DNA of 64,000 nucleotides from assembly GCF_003231285.1 (NCBI RefSeq), contig NZ_QKNS01000009.1, positions 1 to 64,000 of the forward strand, in the 5' to 3' direction. Positions 9,323-17,863 of the stretch are shown here, piece by piece. The translations under genes were made by a program, and so were the position numbers. Under the pieces are notes generated by a model. It worked only from the letters and a program-made list of their open reading frames with translations. It was not told where the DNA came from and made no database searches. The stretch's first letter is position 1; each line of letters starts with the position of its first letter. The stretch is from Hymenobacter sediminis. GTDB lineage: Bacteria > Bacteroidota > Bacteroidia > Cytophagales > Hymenobacteraceae.

Positions 9323-11935
9323 CTAGAAAGCATCGGCTAGGGAGCGAACCGTTAGCTGGCGGCGCAGCTCGGCCAGGGTAACCGGTCCTTTGCTGGTAAA
9401 GGTCAGCGTCTTTTTCTCGCCGGGCAGCAGGTCAAAGTAGTTGTCTTGGAAGAAGCCGTCCTTTTCCGTCAGGGTCAGGTGCACGGCGCGGGCTAGGGTT
9501 TTGGTTTGCAGTGTTACTTGGAATGTGCTGTCATTGGCTTGCTTCCAGGCGGTTTGAATGCGCGTTGGGGGTAGGGTCATTTCCTTGGGCAAAGCAAAGT
9601 AATGAGTGTTGGTGCTCACTACCTCGCCCCCGGCCTGCAGTTCGCAGCTGAGCACCACTTTCTTCGGATCGTGGCCCGCCAGCAGCTTAGCTCGTGGAAT
9701 ATCCAGGTATCCTTTGCTGGTCAGGGGCTCAATTTGCAGACTTTCCGACTGCTTGTACAACACCTTGCCGTTGAGGTCCAGAAGACGCACCAGCACCTTG
9801 CCAGGTTGCGCGGTGGTTTTGTCCGACACCACATAAAACCGTACTTGGTCACCTTCGGCATGGGGGCTCACAAGCATCGGCGCATAGAAGCGCTTGGCAG
9901 CGTACTGCAAGGCTTTCCAGCGGCCGTAATAGTCAATTGACGCCCACGACGCTACCCCCCAGCAATCCTCCAACTGCCAGTACATGGAGCCCATGGTGCG
10001 TGGGCGGCTGCGACGCAAGTGCTCGGCGGCCAGCTTAATAGCGTTGGCCTGCAGCACTTGGCTCACGTACAGAAACGACTCGAAATTCTTGGGTTCCTTG
10101 TAATCACGCAGTAGGTATTCTTTCAAGCGCGGGTTGCCTACCATGCTGCGCTGGTGCTGCCGCATCACCGGCGACATAATATCGTGGTCCGACTCAACGG
10201 TAAATTCCTTTACTGATTTCAGTTCCGGAAACGATTGGAAGCCGTACTCGCTCATAAAGCGCGGAACTTGCTTTTCGTAGTCGGTGATGGGCGCAGTGCC
10301 GCCCCATACCTGCCAGTAGTGCATGTCGCCGTTGGTTTGGGAGCCGGCTATATCCTCAAACTCGGCTGAGGGGCTCGACGACAGGTAGGGCCGCGTGGGG
10401 TCGTGCTCTTTCAGCAAGGTGGGCAGCAGGTCGCGGTAGAGCCGGAGGTAACTGCTCCATACCTCGTTGCGGTACGGGCTCTGCTTCAGCGGAATGCCCC
10501 AATCCTGCCAAGCAATTTCATTTTCATTGTTCCCTACCCAGATGGAGAGGCTAGGGTGGTTGCGCAGGCGCCGCACCTGATAGGTGGCTTCGGCCCGCAC
10601 GTTGTCCATAAACTCCTGGTTGCCGGGGTAAAAGGAGCACGCGAATATAAAATCCTGCCACACCAGCAGGCCCATTTCGTCGCAGGTGTTATAAAAGTAT
10701 TCGCTTTCATAAAGCCCGCCGCCCCACACCCGGATCATGTTCATATTCACATCCTTGGCCGCCTTTAGCAGCGTATGGTACTTCGCGTCGGTAACGCGGG
10801 TAGGGAAGATGTCGGCCGGAATCCAGTTCACGCCCTTTACAAAAATCGGGATGCCGTTCACCACAAACTCAAACGACTTGCCATACTGGTCATGCTCGCG
10901 CCGCAACTGTAGGGTACGCAGGCCAATGCGGTGCTTGGCTTCATCGAGGGGCTGGCCGTTTTGCAGCAGCCGGGCCCGCATGGTGTACAGCGGTTGGCTT
11001 CCATAGCCGGCCGGGTACCACAGTTGCGGGTTATTGAGGCGCAGCTCGGCGGTTAGGGTGTGGCGGTTGGGCTGTAGGGTTACTTTTTGCTCAAGGCGTT
11101 GCCCTACGGCCTTGCCATCGGGGCCGGTGGTTTCAATCACGAGGGTGGCTTCCTGGTTTGCGGCCGAAGCGGCAGCTTCGTATTCTACCTCGAAACCTAA
11201 CTGCGCCACCTCTTTGCTAAGTTGGCGCTGAATTACATGAAAGTCCGTGAGCTTGGCCCCGTCCCAGGCTTCTAGCTGCACCGGCTGCCAAATACCAGAC
11301 GTTACAAAGCGCGGACCCCAGTCCCAACCGTACTGGTAGGGGGCCTTGCGGGTATAGGGGCTGAGTGCGGGGCCTTTGTCGCCCACGAAGCCCATGGCCT
11401 GCTCATCATTGCCAGCGTAGAGCTCATACCCAAACTTGGCAGGTAGGGCCGCCACTTCATTTAGGGGCGAGCGAAACCGGATGTGCAGGCGGTTGCCCTC
11501 GGCCTTCAACTGAGGCTTCACATTGGCGCGCCACTCCCGAAACATATTGTCGGTGTGCAGAATAGCCGTGCCATTAAGCGTGACGTCGGCGTAGGTGTCA
11601 AGGCCTTTGAACACCAACTCCAGATTTGCGCGCTGCAGCGTAGCAGCCGGTACCGAAAACGTGGTTTCGTACTCCCAATCCGTTTTGCCAATCCACTGCT
11701 GCTTTGTCTCGTTATCTCGGTACAGCGGGTCTTCAATCTGCTTAGTAGCCAGCAAATCGGTGTGTACGGTGCCGGGCACGGTGGCTGGCGCCCAGTTGTC
11801 TTTGCTCACCTGCTTAAAACGCCAGCCCGAAGTGAGGAGGGTAGTAGCTTTCTGGGCCTGCGCTGGCTGAACCTGAAGGAGCAGCAGAAAAGCCAAGCTG
11901 GCCAGGGCTCGTCGGAAAAAAGCGTGTGGGAGCAT
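9323..11935 (-). CDS. Beta-mannosidase, GH2
   Basis: Exported exo-beta-mannosidase of 870 residues releasing mannose from the non-reducing end of mannans or N-glycan cores. A signal peptide ends near residue 28 (QPAQAQ). The GH2 sugar-binding domain follows (VPGTVHTDLL, 53-62), then the immunoglobulin-like domain, then the TIM barrel. The acid/base is Glu471 in WVGNNENE, and the nucleophile is Glu563 in FMSEYGFQSFP. WGGGLYESEYFYNTCDEMG is typical of the beta-mannosidase branch rather than beta-galactosidases. It is the first gene of a unit with symporter, LacI regulator and cupin isomerase. Confidence 0.93.
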   Translation of the reverse strand: MLPHAFFRRALASLAFLLLLQVQPAQAQKATTLLTSGWRFKQVSKDNWAPATVPGTVHTDLLATKQIEDPLYRDNETKQQWIGKTDWEYETTFSVPAATLQRANLELVFKGLDTYADVTLNGTAILHTDNMFREWRANVKPQLKAEGNRLHIRFRSPLNEVAALPAKFGYELYAGNDEQAMGFVGDKGPALSPYTRKAPYQYGWDWGPRFVTSGIWQPVQLEAWDGAKLTDFHVIQRQLSKEVAQLGFEVEYEAAASAANQEATLVIETTGPDGKAVGQRLEQKVTLQPNRHTLTAELRLNNPQLWYPAGYGSQPLYTMRARLLQNGQPLDEAKHRIGLRTLQLRREHDQYGKSFEFVVNGIPIFVKGVNWIPADIFPTRVTDAKYHTLLKAAKDVNMNMIRVWGGGLYESEYFYNTCDEMGLLVWQDFIFACSFYPGNQEFMDNVRAEATYQVRRLRNHPSLSIWVGNNENEIAWQDWGIPLKQSPYRNEVWSSYLRLYRDLLPTLLKEHDPTRPYLSSSPSAEFEDIAGSQTNGDMHYWQVWGGTAPITDYEKQVPRFMSEYGFQSFPELKSVKEFTVESDHDIMSPVMRQHQRSMVGNPRLKEYLLRDYKEPKNFESFLYVSQVLQANAIKLAAEHLRRSRPRTMGSMYWQLEDCWGVASWASIDYYGRWKALQYAAKRFYAPMLVSPHAEGDQVRFYVVSDKTTAQPGKVLVRLLDLNGKVLYKQSESLQIEPLTSKGYLDIPRAKLLAGHDPKKVVLSCELQAGGEVVSTNTHYFALPKEMTLPPTRIQTAWKQANDSTFQVTLQTKTLARAVHLTLTEKDGFFQDNYFDLLPGEKKTLTFTSKGPVTLAELRRQLTVRSLADAF

Positions 11936-12073
11936 AGGCAGGAATTATTTTGGCGGAAAGCCAGGGCAGCGGGAGAGAAGCAGATGCAACGGGCAGTAGC
12001 TGCTCTAGAGAATCAGTGCCCAGTAGTTTTGGCGTGGGAAGCCAAATGCTTACTGAGTCAGATGCCAACTACG

Positions 12074-12110
12074 CAAAGCTAAAAGGTTTTAGCAATTACA
12101 ATCGTTTGCG
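12074..12110 (-). promoter_or_regulatory. Promoter and candidate LacI operator of the beta-mannosidase operon
   Basis: On the minus strand TAGCTTTG (12074-12081) matches the Bacteroidota -7 element TAnnTTTG exactly. About 15 bases upstream lies CGCAAACGATTGTA (12097-12110), which matches 12 of 14 positions of the arabinose-locus operator CACAAACGATTGTG and covers the expected -33 region. The site is about 160 bases before the ATG at 11935. The paralogous LacI protein at 6737-7786 is the natural candidate to bind it. Confidence 0.55.
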
Positions 12111-12415
12111 GGTGCGTTTCTTGAGAAGCGCATAAACAGAGAATTGAGAGCTATGCAAGCAAACATAGATAACGCCTCCGCAGGTAGAAATAAAAATTTA
12201 TCGAGAAAATATTGTTTGAACCAGTTGCTAGGACCGAGGACTACTGTTGAGGTAGGAGGATATCTATAGAACTTAACCGCCACAGCTTCTGCTACTCTTC
12301 GCATAACTGAGTGGACAGACGGTAGTGTTGAGGCTCTCTCATACGGGTACACATAGGCAGTTGCCGATTCAAATAAATCTGCCATATTAGCTTGCAAATA
12401 CGTTTTAGCAAGCAC
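12111..12415. other. AT-richer intergenic stretch, no gene recognised
   Basis: This segment is visibly richer in A/T than its surroundings and lies between the mannoside promoter and the esterase remnant. A 108-codon minus-strand frame (12089-12415) crosses the promoter and shows no recognisable motif, so I do not call it. It may be debris or inserted DNA next to the truncated gene at 12416. Confidence 0.4.
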
Positions 12416-12593
12416 TGGGCAACGGCTGCCTTGCGCGGCAACGTGGTAGTGCTGAGCAGCGCGGCCGTGGCGGCTCCCGTGGCGGTGCGCTACAACTGGG
12501 CCGATAACCCAACCGGCAACCTCTTATAATCAGAAGGACCTGCCGGCTGCACCTTTTCGAACGGACGTCTGGGAAAAACAACGCATTCTATAG
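12416..12593 (+). pseudogene. Remnant of a sialate O-acetylesterase C-terminus
   Basis: Translation of the plus strand from 12416 gives the typical end of a sialate O-acetylesterase: LRGNVVVLSSAAVAAPVAVR, then YNWADNPTGNL. The frame breaks at 12521-12529, where one extra T turns the expected NLYN into a TAA stop. In the next frame the family ending continues as YNQKDLPAAPFRTDVWEKQ and stops at 12593. Everything upstream of this last ~55 residues is missing. It is thus a truncated, frameshifted relic lying directly before a CE2-type acetylesterase gene. Confidence 0.8.
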
Positions 12594-12629
12594 ATTTTGC
12601 ACCTTATCCCTTTCCTGTCAGCGCCGTGT

Positions 12630-13706
12630 ATGATGCATGTTTTGCTACCCCTGCTTTCAACCCTACCCTTGCTGACAGGCTGTTTCGCGCAGAAGCCCGC
12701 CCCACAGAACCAAGCTACCACCTTCTATACCTCCGATAGTAAGCTGATTCAGTACGTAGGTCGGGTTGACTTCTCAAACCCAAAAAAGCCACGGTTCTGG
12801 GCGCCGGGGGTGTACGTTACGATGAAGTTTAAGGGGCCGAGCTGCGAGGTGATTCTCAACGATGGCATGGCGTACGGCAAGAACAACTACCTGGAGGTGG
12901 TGCTGGACAGCAAACCCACCCGCCGGCTGCTGACGGGCAAAACCGACACCGTGCGCGTTGGGGGACTCTCGGATACAGAGCACACGCTTACTATTTGCAA
13001 AAACACCGAAGCCAACCTGGGCTACCTGGAGGTAGTAGGCGTCAGGTGCCGACAACTGCTGAAGCCAGCCCCGCTACCTCGCCGCAAAATCGAATTCATC
13101 GGCAACTCCATTACCTGCGGTACGGGTGCCGACGAAACAGCCGTACCCTGCGGCAAAGGCGAGTGGCACGACCAGCACAACGCCTACCTGGCTTACGGCC
13201 CTACGGTGGCCCGCGCCCTGAATGCGCAGTGGCAGCTTACGGCCGTTTCGGGTATTGGGCTGATGCGCAGCTGCTGCAACATGAACCTGGTAATGCCGCA
13301 GATATTCGACAAAGTAAGCCTGCGCGAAAACAAGATTGCCTGGGACTTTAGCCGCTACCAGCCCGATGTAGTAACAGTGTGCCTGGGCCAGAACGACGGC
13401 ATCCAGGACTCGGTGGCTTTCACCCGCAACTACGTGCAGTTTTTACAGAATGTGCGCGGCAAGTACCCCCGGGCCGACATTGTATGCCTAACCAGCCCTA
13501 TGAGCGACGCTAAGCTGACAGCCGCCCTGAAAAACTACCTCACGGCCGTTACCAGCACCCTAGCCGCGCAAGGCGAGCGGAAAGTGCACAAGTTCTTTTT
13601 CTCGCGCCGCTACGCCAGCGGCTGCGACAACCACCCTAGCCTGACCGAACATCAGCTGATTGCTCAGGAGTTGCAGGCTTACCTTCGCACTATTACAAAG
13701 TGGTAG
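12630..13706 (+). CDS. CE2-type carbohydrate acetylesterase (SGNH hydrolase)
   Basis: Exported esterase expected to remove acetyl groups from polysaccharides such as acetyl-mannan or acetyl-xylan. From the ATG at 12630 it has 358 residues. A signal peptide with a possible lipobox (LLTGC) comes first, then a jelly-roll domain, then an SGNH catalytic domain. The nucleophile is Ser160 in EFIGNSITCGTG; GQND (about 253-256) is the oxyanion block; Asp333/His335 lie in CDNHPSLTEH. The two-domain order fits carbohydrate esterase family 2. The frame is open from 12597, but the ATG pair at 12630 gives the better signal peptide. Next to mannoside genes and a ROK kinase, deacetylation of mannan is a fair guess. 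Confidence 0.85.
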   Translation: MMHVLLPLLSTLPLLTGCFAQKPAPQNQATTFYTSDSKLIQYVGRVDFSNPKKPRFWAPGVYVTMKFKGPSCEVILNDGMAYGKNNYLEVVLDSKPTRRLLTGKTDTVRVGGLSDTEHTLTICKNTEANLGYLEVVGVRCRQLLKPAPLPRRKIEFIGNSITCGTGADETAVPCGKGEWHDQHNAYLAYGPTVARALNAQWQLTAVSGIGLMRSCCNMNLVMPQIFDKVSLRENKIAWDFSRYQPDVVTVCLGQNDGIQDSVAFTRNYVQFLQNVRGKYPRADIVCLTSPMSDAKLTAALKNYLTAVTSTLAAQGERKVHKFFFSRRYASGCDNHPSLTEHQLIAQELQAYLRTITKW

Positions 13707-13765
13707 CTCCGGCTGTTTTTACCTGATAACTGTAGGGCCTCGCCCTGATTTAAAGCCAGAAATGC

Positions 13766-14770
13766 ATGACTAATGATACCGTAGGAGCCTTGGAAGCTGA
13801 GGTAGGGGTAGGGAACCCGCTTAGCGCCCACGAGCCGCTGGCCGCTGGGTTTGAGCCAAGCCAGAACCTTTGGGGGCTTGACTTGGGCGGCACCAAGATT
13901 GAAGGCGTTATTTTGAAGTCGGCAGAGGAGCCGGAGGTGCTCTTTCGCGACCGGGTGCCGACGGAAGCCAGCCAGGGCTACGACCACCTCCTGGGGCAGG
14001 TGCAGCAGTTGGTAGCGCGTATGGAACAGGCGGCCGGTTATCGAGCTGAAAAGCTGGGCATTGGCACACCCGGCACTGCCATTCCGCAGTCGGGCCTGAT
14101 GAAAAACTGCAACACAACTGTTCTGAATGGCCGCCCCCTCCGGGCTGACTTGACGCAGCGCCTGGGGCGCCCGGTAGTGCTAGCCAACGACGCCAATTGC
14201 TTTGCCCTGGCCGAAACCCGGCTGGGCGTTGTAAAGCAACAATTTCCGAGGGCGCGCGTGGTACTGGGCCTTATCCTGGGCACGGGGGTAGGCGGCGGCA
14301 TTGTAGTGAACGGGCAGGTATTGGAGGGCTTTCATGGCAATGCCGGCGAGTGGGGCCACAACTACTTAAGTGAGGCTGATGGCAAGCCCTGCTTCTGCGG
14401 CAAAACCGGCTGCATCGAAAGCATTCTGTCGGGGCCAGCGCTGGAGCGTTTCTACCAGGAGCAAAGCGGCGAAAAGCGTGGGCTGAAAGATATTATGGCC
14501 CGCGCCGCTGCCGGTACCGATACGGCCGCTGTGCAAACCCTGAACCGGCTAACCCAATTTTTTGGGCGGGCACTGGGGGCAGTAGTCAACATTCTGGACC
14601 CCGAGGTGATTGTGGTAGGGGGCGGGGTAGGCAACATCGACGCGCTGTACTCGGCCGGCGTAGCTCAGATTCAGCAGCACGTCATCGACCACCAGTTTGC
14701 CGCACCTGTAGTAAAACCCCTACTCGGTGATAGTGCCGGGGTGTTCGGAGCGGCGTATCTGGTGGCCTAA
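13766..14770 (+). CDS. ROK-family sugar kinase
   Basis: Cytoplasmic sugar kinase of 334 residues. The phosphate-binding motif GLDLGGTK lies at 37-44 and the catalytic aspartate is Asp142 in LANDANC. The zinc site is His198 (EWGH) with Cys209, Cys211 and Cys216 (CFCGKTGC). The ROK family includes glucokinases, fructokinases and mannokinases. The neighbouring beta-mannosidase, symporter and phosphomannose-isomerase-like cupin suggest mannose or fructose as substrate, which is inference only. The ~35 residues before GLDLGG are longer than usual, so the true start may lie downstream. It sits 59 bases after the esterase on the same strand. Confidence 0.88.
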   Translation: MTNDTVGALEAEVGVGNPLSAHEPLAAGFEPSQNLWGLDLGGTKIEGVILKSAEEPEVLFRDRVPTEASQGYDHLLGQVQQLVARMEQAAGYRAEKLGIGTPGTAIPQSGLMKNCNTTVLNGRPLRADLTQRLGRPVVLANDANCFALAETRLGVVKQQFPRARVVLGLILGTGVGGGIVVNGQVLEGFHGNAGEWGHNYLSEADGKPCFCGKTGCIESILSGPALERFYQEQSGEKRGLKDIMARAAAGTDTAAVQTLNRLTQFFGRALGAVVNILDPEVIVVGGGVGNIDALYSAGVAQIQQHVIDHQFAAPVVKPLLGDSAGVFGAAYLVA

Positions 14771-14906
14771 CCCCAGTGCCGCATTGCCCGACGAAAGTCG
14801 GCTGCCAGGAAGAACTTGGTCTTTGTGGGTATTTTCCACCCCAAAATTTTTTAACAAAAGAGGGCTAGGTTGTTCTTTAGAATATCTGATTCCAGAATAG
14901 TAAGTC

Positions 14907-15971
14907 ATGAATAGTAAGGTAAAAAAGCGGACGCTCATCCACGATATAGCCAGCCACCTGGAGGTATCCATTGCTACCGTATCGTTGGTGCTGAATGGCA
15001 AGGCTAAGCAAAGCCGCATCAGCGACGCAGTGGCCGAGCGGGTGCTTAAGTACGTGGACGAGGTAGGCTACAAGCCCAACCATCTGGCGAAAAGCCTGCG
15101 CACGGGCAAAACGCACGTTATTGGGCTGGTAGTGGAGGATATCTCTAACCCGTTTTTCGCTACTGTGGCTTGGCTCATTGAAAAGCAGGCCTTCGAGCGG
15201 GGCTACCGCATCATTTATTGCAGCACCGATAACAACCCGGTTAAAGCCCGGGAGCTGATCCGTATGTTCCAGGAGCGGCACGTAGATGGTTACATTATCG
15301 TGCCTTCGGAGGGCATGGAGGAGGAAATAACCGATATCCTGCGGGAACAGACCCCAACCGTTCTCTTTGACCGTTACCTACCTGACCTACCCACCAACTA
15401 CGTGGTAGTAGATGGTGCCCAAGGAACTTACGATGCCACCTGCCACCTGCTGGAACAGGGGTTCCGCCGCGTGGCTTTTGTCACCACTACCTCGGGCCAG
15501 ACCCAAATGCAGGCCCGCCTGGAGGGCTACTGCCGGGCCTTGGAAGAGCAGCAAGTACCTACCCTGGTGCAGCAACTAACCGTAACTAAAGACGCGGAAG
15601 CTGTCATTACAAGCATCCAGGCATTCATTCAGGCCAATCAGGAAATCGATGCTATTATCTTTTCTACCAACTACCTGAGTATTTACGGCCTGGAGGCAAT
15701 CAGCCGGCTGCAGCTCCGCATCCCCGACGATCTGGCCGTTGTCTCCTATGATGACCATGACCTGTTTCGGCTCTATACGCCAGCTATTACAGTCATTGCC
15801 CAACCAGTGGAAAGCATTGCCCAGAATGTAATTGATATTCTGTTAGCAGAGCTGCAGCCGGCTGAACAACCCAAGTTAGTCCCGGCCCACCACCTGCTGC
15901 TGCCTTCCTCCCTCATTATTCGGCAATCATCCGTGCGAAAGGTTAGCTCGTTGTTGGAAAGTAGCAGATAA
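14907..15971 (+). CDS. LacI-family transcriptional regulator
   Basis: Repressor-type protein of 354 residues. The helix-turn-helix is TLIHDIASHLEVSIATVSLV near 9-28, the hinge is around GYKPNHLAKSLRTGKT, and the effector domain begins at VIGLVVEDISNPFF. It is distinct from the other two LacI proteins in the window (it lacks the HLAGPQHLN stretch). It is the last gene of the esterase and ROK kinase series on the plus strand, with a 136-base gap before it that is A/T-rich and may hold its own promoter. Probable targets are these neighbours or the oxidative sugar genes that converge on it. Confidence 0.9.
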   Translation: MNSKVKKRTLIHDIASHLEVSIATVSLVLNGKAKQSRISDAVAERVLKYVDEVGYKPNHLAKSLRTGKTHVIGLVVEDISNPFFATVAWLIEKQAFERGYRIIYCSTDNNPVKARELIRMFQERHVDGYIIVPSEGMEEEITDILREQTPTVLFDRYLPDLPTNYVVVDGAQGTYDATCHLLEQGFRRVAFVTTTSGQTQMQARLEGYCRALEEQQVPTLVQQLTVTKDAEAVITSIQAFIQANQEIDAIIFSTNYLSIYGLEAISRLQLRIPDDLAVVSYDDHDLFRLYTPAITVIAQPVESIAQNVIDILLAELQPAEQPKLVPAHHLLLPSSLIIRQSSVRKVSSLLESSR

Positions 15972-15974
15972 ACC

Positions 15975-16002
15975 AGTCTGGGGTTCTAGCTATTCCCAGA
16001 CT
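15975..16002. terminator. Terminator hairpin between convergent genes
   Basis: AGTCTGGG (15975-15982) pairs with CCCAGACT (15995-16002) around a short loop containing TTCTAG. It lies just after the LacI stop at 15971 and before the stop of the convergent DUF1080 gene at 16056, so it may serve both. Confidence 0.55.
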
Positions 16003-16055
16003 CTTCCACCGGTTTTGGCAGGTTTCGTGAGGTAGGAGGGGGAGCTATAATTGGC

Positions 16056-16829
16056 TTACAGCTCCCGCACCCAGATGTTACGGAAGCTGATGGGCGGGCT
16101 GGGGTCGCCGTGGGCCTGGAGCTTGATGGGCGAGGGGCCGTGGGCCTGCTGGTAGCTGGGCTTGCCAATGTACTGGGTGGGGCCGGCCAGCACCGTGTTG
16201 TTCTGCACTACTACCCCGTTAAACCACACCGTCACGCGGGCCGGGGTTTCCACGGAGCCGTCGGCTTTAAACACGGGCGCAGTCCAGAGCACGTCGTATG
16301 ATTGCCACTCGCCGGGCTTGCGGGCGGGGTTAGCCAGCGGGATGTGCTGCTTATAAATGCTGCCTGCCATGCCATTCACGTAGGTCTTGTTCTGGTAGGA
16401 GTCCAGAATCTGCAGCTCGTAGCCCAGGTCGCCCTTGCCAGTAGAGGCCAGAAACACGCCGCTGTTGCCGCGGGCCTGCCCCGTTTCGGTGATGCCCGTC
16501 GGGATGCGCCACTCTAGGTGCAGCTGGTAATTGGTGAAAGCCTGCTTCGTTTCAATGTTGCCGGCCTTCTTGTCCACGGTCAGCACGCCATCTGCTACCT
16601 TCCACTTGGCCGGTGCGGTGCGGTTTTCAGTGGTTACCCACTGGCTGAGATTCTGGCCGTTAAAGAGCACTACGGCGTCGGAAGGCGGCGGGGCCAGATT
16701 AGGGCTGGCCGTTACCGTTTTCGGCACGGGCTGCCATACTTCCGTATCTTCAGGTTTGCCGGTTTGCTGGGCCTGCGTCATCGTGGAAAAGCTAAGGAGT
16801 AATCCGGAAACAAGTAGGGCAGCCTTCAT
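16056..16829 (-). CDS. DUF1080 protein, 3-keto-glycoside hydrolase/lyase-like
   Basis: Exported protein of 257 residues with a signal peptide (cleavage after MTQAQ, about residue 21) and one DUF1080 domain, a concanavalin-like beta-sandwich. Markers are VVLFNGQNLSQWV (about 52-64), GNSGVFL, YELQILDSYQN and the C-terminal ISFRNIWVREL. Characterised members cleave 3-keto-glycosides. Its position at the end of a set with a GMC oxidase, cytochrome c and Gfo/Idh/MocA protein fits a pathway in which a sugar is first oxidised at C3 and then cleaved. The precise reaction here is inferred from family and context. Confidence 0.85.
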   Translation of the reverse strand: MKAALLVSGLLLSFSTMTQAQQTGKPEDTEVWQPVPKTVTASPNLAPPPSDAVVLFNGQNLSQWVTTENRTAPAKWKVADGVLTVDKKAGNIETKQAFTNYQLHLEWRIPTGITETGQARGNSGVFLASTGKGDLGYELQILDSYQNKTYVNGMAGSIYKQHIPLANPARKPGEWQSYDVLWTAPVFKADGSVETPARVTVWFNGVVVQNNTVLAGPTQYIGKPSYQQAHGPSPIKLQAHGDPSPPISFRNIWVREL

Positions 16830-16963
16830 AGTAGGTGGGGAGGTAGGAAGAATCGAGAGTTAATCGGCTAAACCGATGTGCGCAGATTTTGGTAACGCTT
16901 CTGCTGAGTTAGTTTAGGCTTTGCTCCGGCTTATTGTGCCGCGCCGGATTGCCAGGTTTGGGG

Positions 16964-17854
16964 CTACACGTCGCAGAGCTGAATGGCCTGGCGCAAGGAA
17001 GCCAGCTTATCGGCTTGCTGGGGCATGAACTCCTGGGCCACGTACCCCTGAAAGCCAGTAGCTTTAATGGCGCGCATGATGGCGGGGTAGTTCAGCTCCT
17101 GAGCATCCCCAATTTCGTGACGGCCAGGTACGCCGGCCGTGTGGTAGTGGGCAATGTAGGGGTGATGTTCGGTGAGCGTCCGGATAACGTCGCCCTCGTT
17201 GATTTGCATGTGGTAGATGTCGTAGAGCAGCTTGAAGTTCTCAGAGCCCATCTTCCGGGCCAGTGCTACACCCCAGCTGGTTCGGTCGCACTGGTAGTCT
17301 TTGTGGTCGATTTTGCTGTTAAGCAGCTCCATCACCAGCACCACGTTGTGCTTAGCAGCCAGCTTTAGCAGAGGCTCTAGGCCACGGGCGCAGTTTTCCA
17401 GCCCCGCCGCATCCGAAAGGCCTCGGCGGCTGCCGCTAAAGCAAATCAGGTTGCGGTAGCCGGCCTGGGCCACTTGCGGAATCATTTCGGCGTACTGCTT
17501 CTGCAACTGGGCATGAAACCGAGGGTCGTTGAAGCCATCGGTCAGGTTGATTTCGGCCCCGTTGCACATCGAGGACTCCAATCCGTATTTTTTTAGAGTA
17601 GGCCAATCCTTTGGTCCTACCAGGTCGATGCCCCGCAGGCCCATTTCCTTGGCAGCCGCGCAGAGCTGATCCAGTGGCATATCCTGAAAGCACCAGCGGC
17701 ATACGGCCTGTTTTAAAGTACCCTTCAGCGCCTCACTGCTGGCAGTTTGCTGCTCTTCTGATGGAGAACACGCCGCGGCCAAGCCCAGCGCCCCCACCGT
17801 GGCGGCACTGGTAAGCAGGCCCTGCAAAGCGGCACGACGGTTCCAGATAGCCAT
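16964..17854 (-). CDS. Hydroxypyruvate isomerase-like TIM-barrel protein, exported
   Basis: A 296-residue member of the AP endonuclease 2/xylose isomerase-like superfamily resembling hydroxypyruvate isomerase: GLRGIDLVGPKDWPTLKKYG, CFSGSRRG, LLYDIYHMQINEGD and HYHTAGVPGRHEIG. The last two match the metal-binding region. The N-terminus (NRRAALQGLLTSAATVGALG, then LAAAC) looks like a Tat-type lipoprotein signal, so it should act in the periplasm. It starts 9 bases after the upstream MFS gene stop, suggesting translational coupling. In this locus it more likely isomerises or dehydrates a keto-sugar than hydroxypyruvate. Confidence 0.82.
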   Translation of the reverse strand: MAIWNRRAALQGLLTSAATVGALGLAAACSPSEEQQTASSEALKGTLKQAVCRWCFQDMPLDQLCAAAKEMGLRGIDLVGPKDWPTLKKYGLESSMCNGAEINLTDGFNDPRFHAQLQKQYAEMIPQVAQAGYRNLICFSGSRRGLSDAAGLENCARGLEPLLKLAAKHNVVLVMELLNSKIDHKDYQCDRTSWGVALARKMGSENFKLLYDIYHMQINEGDVIRTLTEHHPYIAHYHTAGVPGRHEIGDAQELNYPAIMRAIKATGFQGYVAQEFMPQQADKLASLRQAIQLCDV

Positions 17855-17863
17855 AGGGTAGGG

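Noticed and set aside
12089..12415. A 108-codon minus-strand frame
   Set aside because: It overlaps the mannoside promoter and operator and has no recognisable domain; probably chance in A/T-rich DNA.
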